This document shows positions 62,325 through 64,000 of a stretch of DNA of 64,000 nt, one piece after another; the stretch's first letter is position 1, and the number at the start of each line of letters is the position of its first letter. Origin of the DNA: Persicitalea jodogahamensis (GTDB lineage: Bacteria > Bacteroidota > Bacteroidia > Cytophagales > Spirosomataceae); contig NZ_BMXF01000004.1 in the NCBI RefSeq assembly GCF_014651615.1, positions 310,001 through 374,000 on the forward strand. The letters run 5' to 3'. The notes beneath the pieces were generated by a model, which was not told the origin of the DNA, searched no databases, and was given only the letters and a program-made list of their open reading frames with translations. The position numbers and the translations under genes are program-made.

Positions 62325-63335
62325 ATGGCAGACTTTTCACAACTTGGTGGCGCAGAAGACGACCATAAGAAGTCGTACTGGTCCAAACCGGAGGGAATCA
62401 CTTCATTGTTGTTTCTTGGCGCGGCGGGTGCCCTGGTACTTTACTACTGGAATATCATCGCCTTATTTCTCATCGAAGTCACACAGAATACCCTCTATTT
62501 GGGCATTCTGCTGGCGGCGCTAGCCAAACTGGTTTTTCTGCTGACCAGCAGAGATGTGCGTACGGCGGTATTCTTTCTGTTCAAAACCATGATGCGCAAG
62601 ATTACCGGTCTGGTAATCAAACTTGACCCCATTGCGATCATGAAGATTTACATCAGTGACCTGAAAGATAAACGGGAGAAGATGCAGGGGCAAATCAATA
62701 CGCTGGCCGGACAACTTGTCAAGTTGAATAAAAAAATCAACGAGAACAACGAGCAAATCAAGCAGAAGTTCGCTGAGGCTAACAAAGCCAGTGAGCTTTC
62801 GCACAAGCCCGGAATGCGCGAAACGGCTCAGCTGGCCACCATTGAAGGTGCGGGCCTGCAGGAGATGAACGAGAAACTGTTCCCGCTCCAGCGGAACATG
62901 AAAACCATTCTGGAATTCATGGAAAAGGTTAATACCAGCGCCGACTATTTCATTAAAGAAACCGAAATAAAGGTCAAGCTCAAGGAAACCGAGTATAAAA
63001 TCGTGAAGGAAAGCTCGAATGCACTGCGCACGGCCATCAGTATTTTTAAAGGGAATCCTGACAAAAAATTCTACTTCGACGAGTCGATGGAGTACATCCA
63101 GGATGACATGAGCCGTAAACTCGGGGAGATGAAGCGGGCGATGGATCTTTCCATGGACTTCATCAATGGGGTAGACGTGCAGAACGGCATTCTGTCTGAC
63201 AAAGGTCAAAAGATGCTGGAAGCCTATAATCAGGGAGAGTTTTCCCTGGTGGATCTCAACGCTCCCGAACCTGTACCGACCACGATTTCAATAAACCCGC
63301 CGAAAGATTCTAACTATCGCGGTCTGTTGGACTGA
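62325..63335 (+). CDS. Two-TM coiled-coil membrane protein, second gene of the cluster
   Basis: A 336-residue protein. I start at the ATG at 62325; a TTG 30 bases upstream is possible. Two TM helices (about 26-46 and 50-70) are followed by KMMRKITGLVIKLDPIAIMKIYISDLKDKREK and a long charged coiled coil (about 110-290), similar in layout to PspA-type membrane-remodelling proteins, although without the PspA signature. The C-terminus is acidic and Pro-rich. It lies between two genes of the same cluster, spaced 84 and 89 bases. Confidence 0.72.
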   Translation: MADFSQLGGAEDDHKKSYWSKPEGITSLLFLGAAGALVLYYWNIIALFLIEVTQNTLYLGILLAALAKLVFLLTSRDVRTAVFFLFKTMMRKITGLVIKLDPIAIMKIYISDLKDKREKMQGQINTLAGQLVKLNKKINENNEQIKQKFAEANKASELSHKPGMRETAQLATIEGAGLQEMNEKLFPLQRNMKTILEFMEKVNTSADYFIKETEIKVKLKETEYKIVKESSNALRTAISIFKGNPDKKFYFDESMEYIQDDMSRKLGEMKRAMDLSMDFINGVDVQNGILSDKGQKMLEAYNQGEFSLVDLNAPEPVPTTISINPPKDSNYRGLLD

Positions 63336-63424
63336 GTGACAGTTTTTAGTGATTGGCAATCATAACAGTCAATTTTTTGCAAAACGTTAATTAACAACAA
63401 GTATCAACTTCAACATCCTCTAGA

Positions 63425-64000
63425 ATGAAACGACTTACCGTAGCTGGTCGCTTGATTGTCACCGCATTGATTTTGGCCGCCTTATATTTTGGATTTAAGT
63501 ACTTTGGTGGTCAGAAAGCCCTCGAGTCGATGGCAGATACTGCCCGCATCGAATCGGCCGAGGGTACTTCGGAATACAAAACGCCTGAACCTGGCTCATC
63601 TGCCTCCTCCGACAACTCTGCCTCAGATGTGGCGGGATCATCGTTCGACTACGACGCTCCCAAACCAGTCAATGGAACACTTAAAGGGGTAGTTGAACTG
63701 GGAGCAAGCGGCTTTAATTCTTTTATTATAAGCGTGGACCCGCAAAAGCGCTGGAAACTTGAAAAGGCAGAATTCGGCAATAGCCTGGTGACAGAGAACA
63801 TGGCTACCGACGCCGATGTACGTATGGGGCTGAAGCGTTATATTGGCAGCATGCTCGACTACGGGGTGAGTGGCAAGAACATCCATTTCGTGGTCAGCTC
63901 GGGTGCGGCCAAAGCCGAGGTAACCAGTAAGATTACTGCTGCCCTTAAGTCGCTGGGATACCAGGTAAACCAGGTGACGCCACAGCAGGAGGGAACCCTT
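63425..64000 (+). CDS. Membrane-anchored protein with Ppx/GppA-like (ASKHA) domain, 3' end outside window
   Basis: The frame opens at the ATG at 63425 and stays open for 192 codons to the window edge. A single N-terminal TM segment (about 10-28, ahead of KYFGG) is followed by a Ser/Ala/Asp-rich linker (about 45-85). From about 90 the sequence follows the start of the Ppx/GppA fold: GVVELGASGFNSFIISVD resembles the phosphate-1 strand, and GKNIHFVVSSGAAKAEVTSKI resembles the next core strand with conserved VATSA-like segment. The positive-inside rule would put this domain outside the cytoplasm. Identification is by pattern only and is uncertain. Confidence 0.55.
   Translation, partial: MKRLTVAGRLIVTALILAALYFGFKYFGGQKALESMADTARIESAEGTSEYKTPEPGSSASSDNSASDVAGSSFDYDAPKPVNGTLKGVVELGASGFNSFIISVDPQKRWKLEKAEFGNSLVTENMATDADVRMGLKRYIGSMLDYGVSGKNIHFVVSSGAAKAEVTSKITAALKSLGYQVNQVTPQQEGTL

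Overview
The window is a 64 kb piece of a chromosome from a Bacteroidota bacterium, most likely of the order Cytophagales (Spirosomataceae/Dyadobacter-like). The evidence is the gene families present (Lrp-type AsnC regulator, TonB beginning with a Bacteroidetes-style segment, CHRD lipoproteins, VPS10/BNR protein, GNAT-nitrilase fusion, baeRF7) and the promoters: TAnnTTTG -7 boxes sit in front of at least a dozen genes, the form used by the Bacteroidetes primary sigma factor. I see no insertion sequence, integrase, phage gene, CRISPR array or rRNA operon. Most genes are housekeeping or metabolic and are arranged singly or in short operons separated by strong hairpin terminators.

Layout. 1-8.7 kb, mainly minus strand: BCCT transporter (cut by the window edge) with a DUF427 gene, DinB and its WYL regulator, the pyruvate dehydrogenase E2 subunit, LepA and a DUF819 membrane protein. 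8.7-9.2 kb: no protein gene, but a promoter, a tRNA-like RNA with a long insert, and three tandem terminators. 9.2-13.3 kb: Lrp regulator, a PadR-TonB pair, an exonuclease, a tiny lipoprotein and a fatty acid desaturase with a TetR-type operator. 13.7 kb: tRNA-Ala(GGC). 13.9-25.8 kb: secreted proteins, a GNAT-nitrilase fusion, two tandem CHRD lipoproteins, a 1092-residue VPS10/BNR protein, threonine aldolase, and a nitrilase followed by a decayed small gene.

26-32.5 kb holds a five-gene plus-strand catabolic cluster: GH88 unsaturated glucuronyl hydrolase, sugar isomerase/epimerase, Gfo/Idh/MocA oxidoreductase, SDR and MFS transporter. Together they suggest import of an unsaturated uronide disaccharide, cleavage, and oxidation/isomerisation of the sugar. 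32.5-36.5 kb: glycosyltransferase, second DinB, ferritin-like DUF892, SelW-like thioredoxin-fold protein, MnmA. 36.7-39.6 kb: a TrpF-like protein lacking the catalytic residues, then a PspC/LiaI/LiaF-like envelope-stress operon. 39.7-49.7 kb: secreted protein, TPR histidine kinase, DEAD-box helicase, S9 peptidase, NTF2-like protein, YceI lipoprotein, DUF3891, Tat-exported isomerase. 49.7-52.2 kb: a stress group with baeRF7, an HPF/RaiA-like protein and Hsp20. 52.3-61.3 kb: MetG, a dicarboxylate/amino acid symporter, an epimerase, a TPR protein, an exonuclease, and a GH113-like hydrolase coupled to a sugar isomerase. 61.5 kb to the end: three consecutive genes encoding a coiled-coil protein, a two-TM coiled-coil protein and a membrane-anchored protein resembling the Ppx/GppA fold (cut by the window edge).

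The most unusual signals are the tRNA-like RNA at about 8.9-9.05 kb, the dense repetition of the 7-base word AAGTACC/GGTACTT across the window in all reading frames, the decayed gene after the nitrilase, and the three-gene membrane cluster at the right end.
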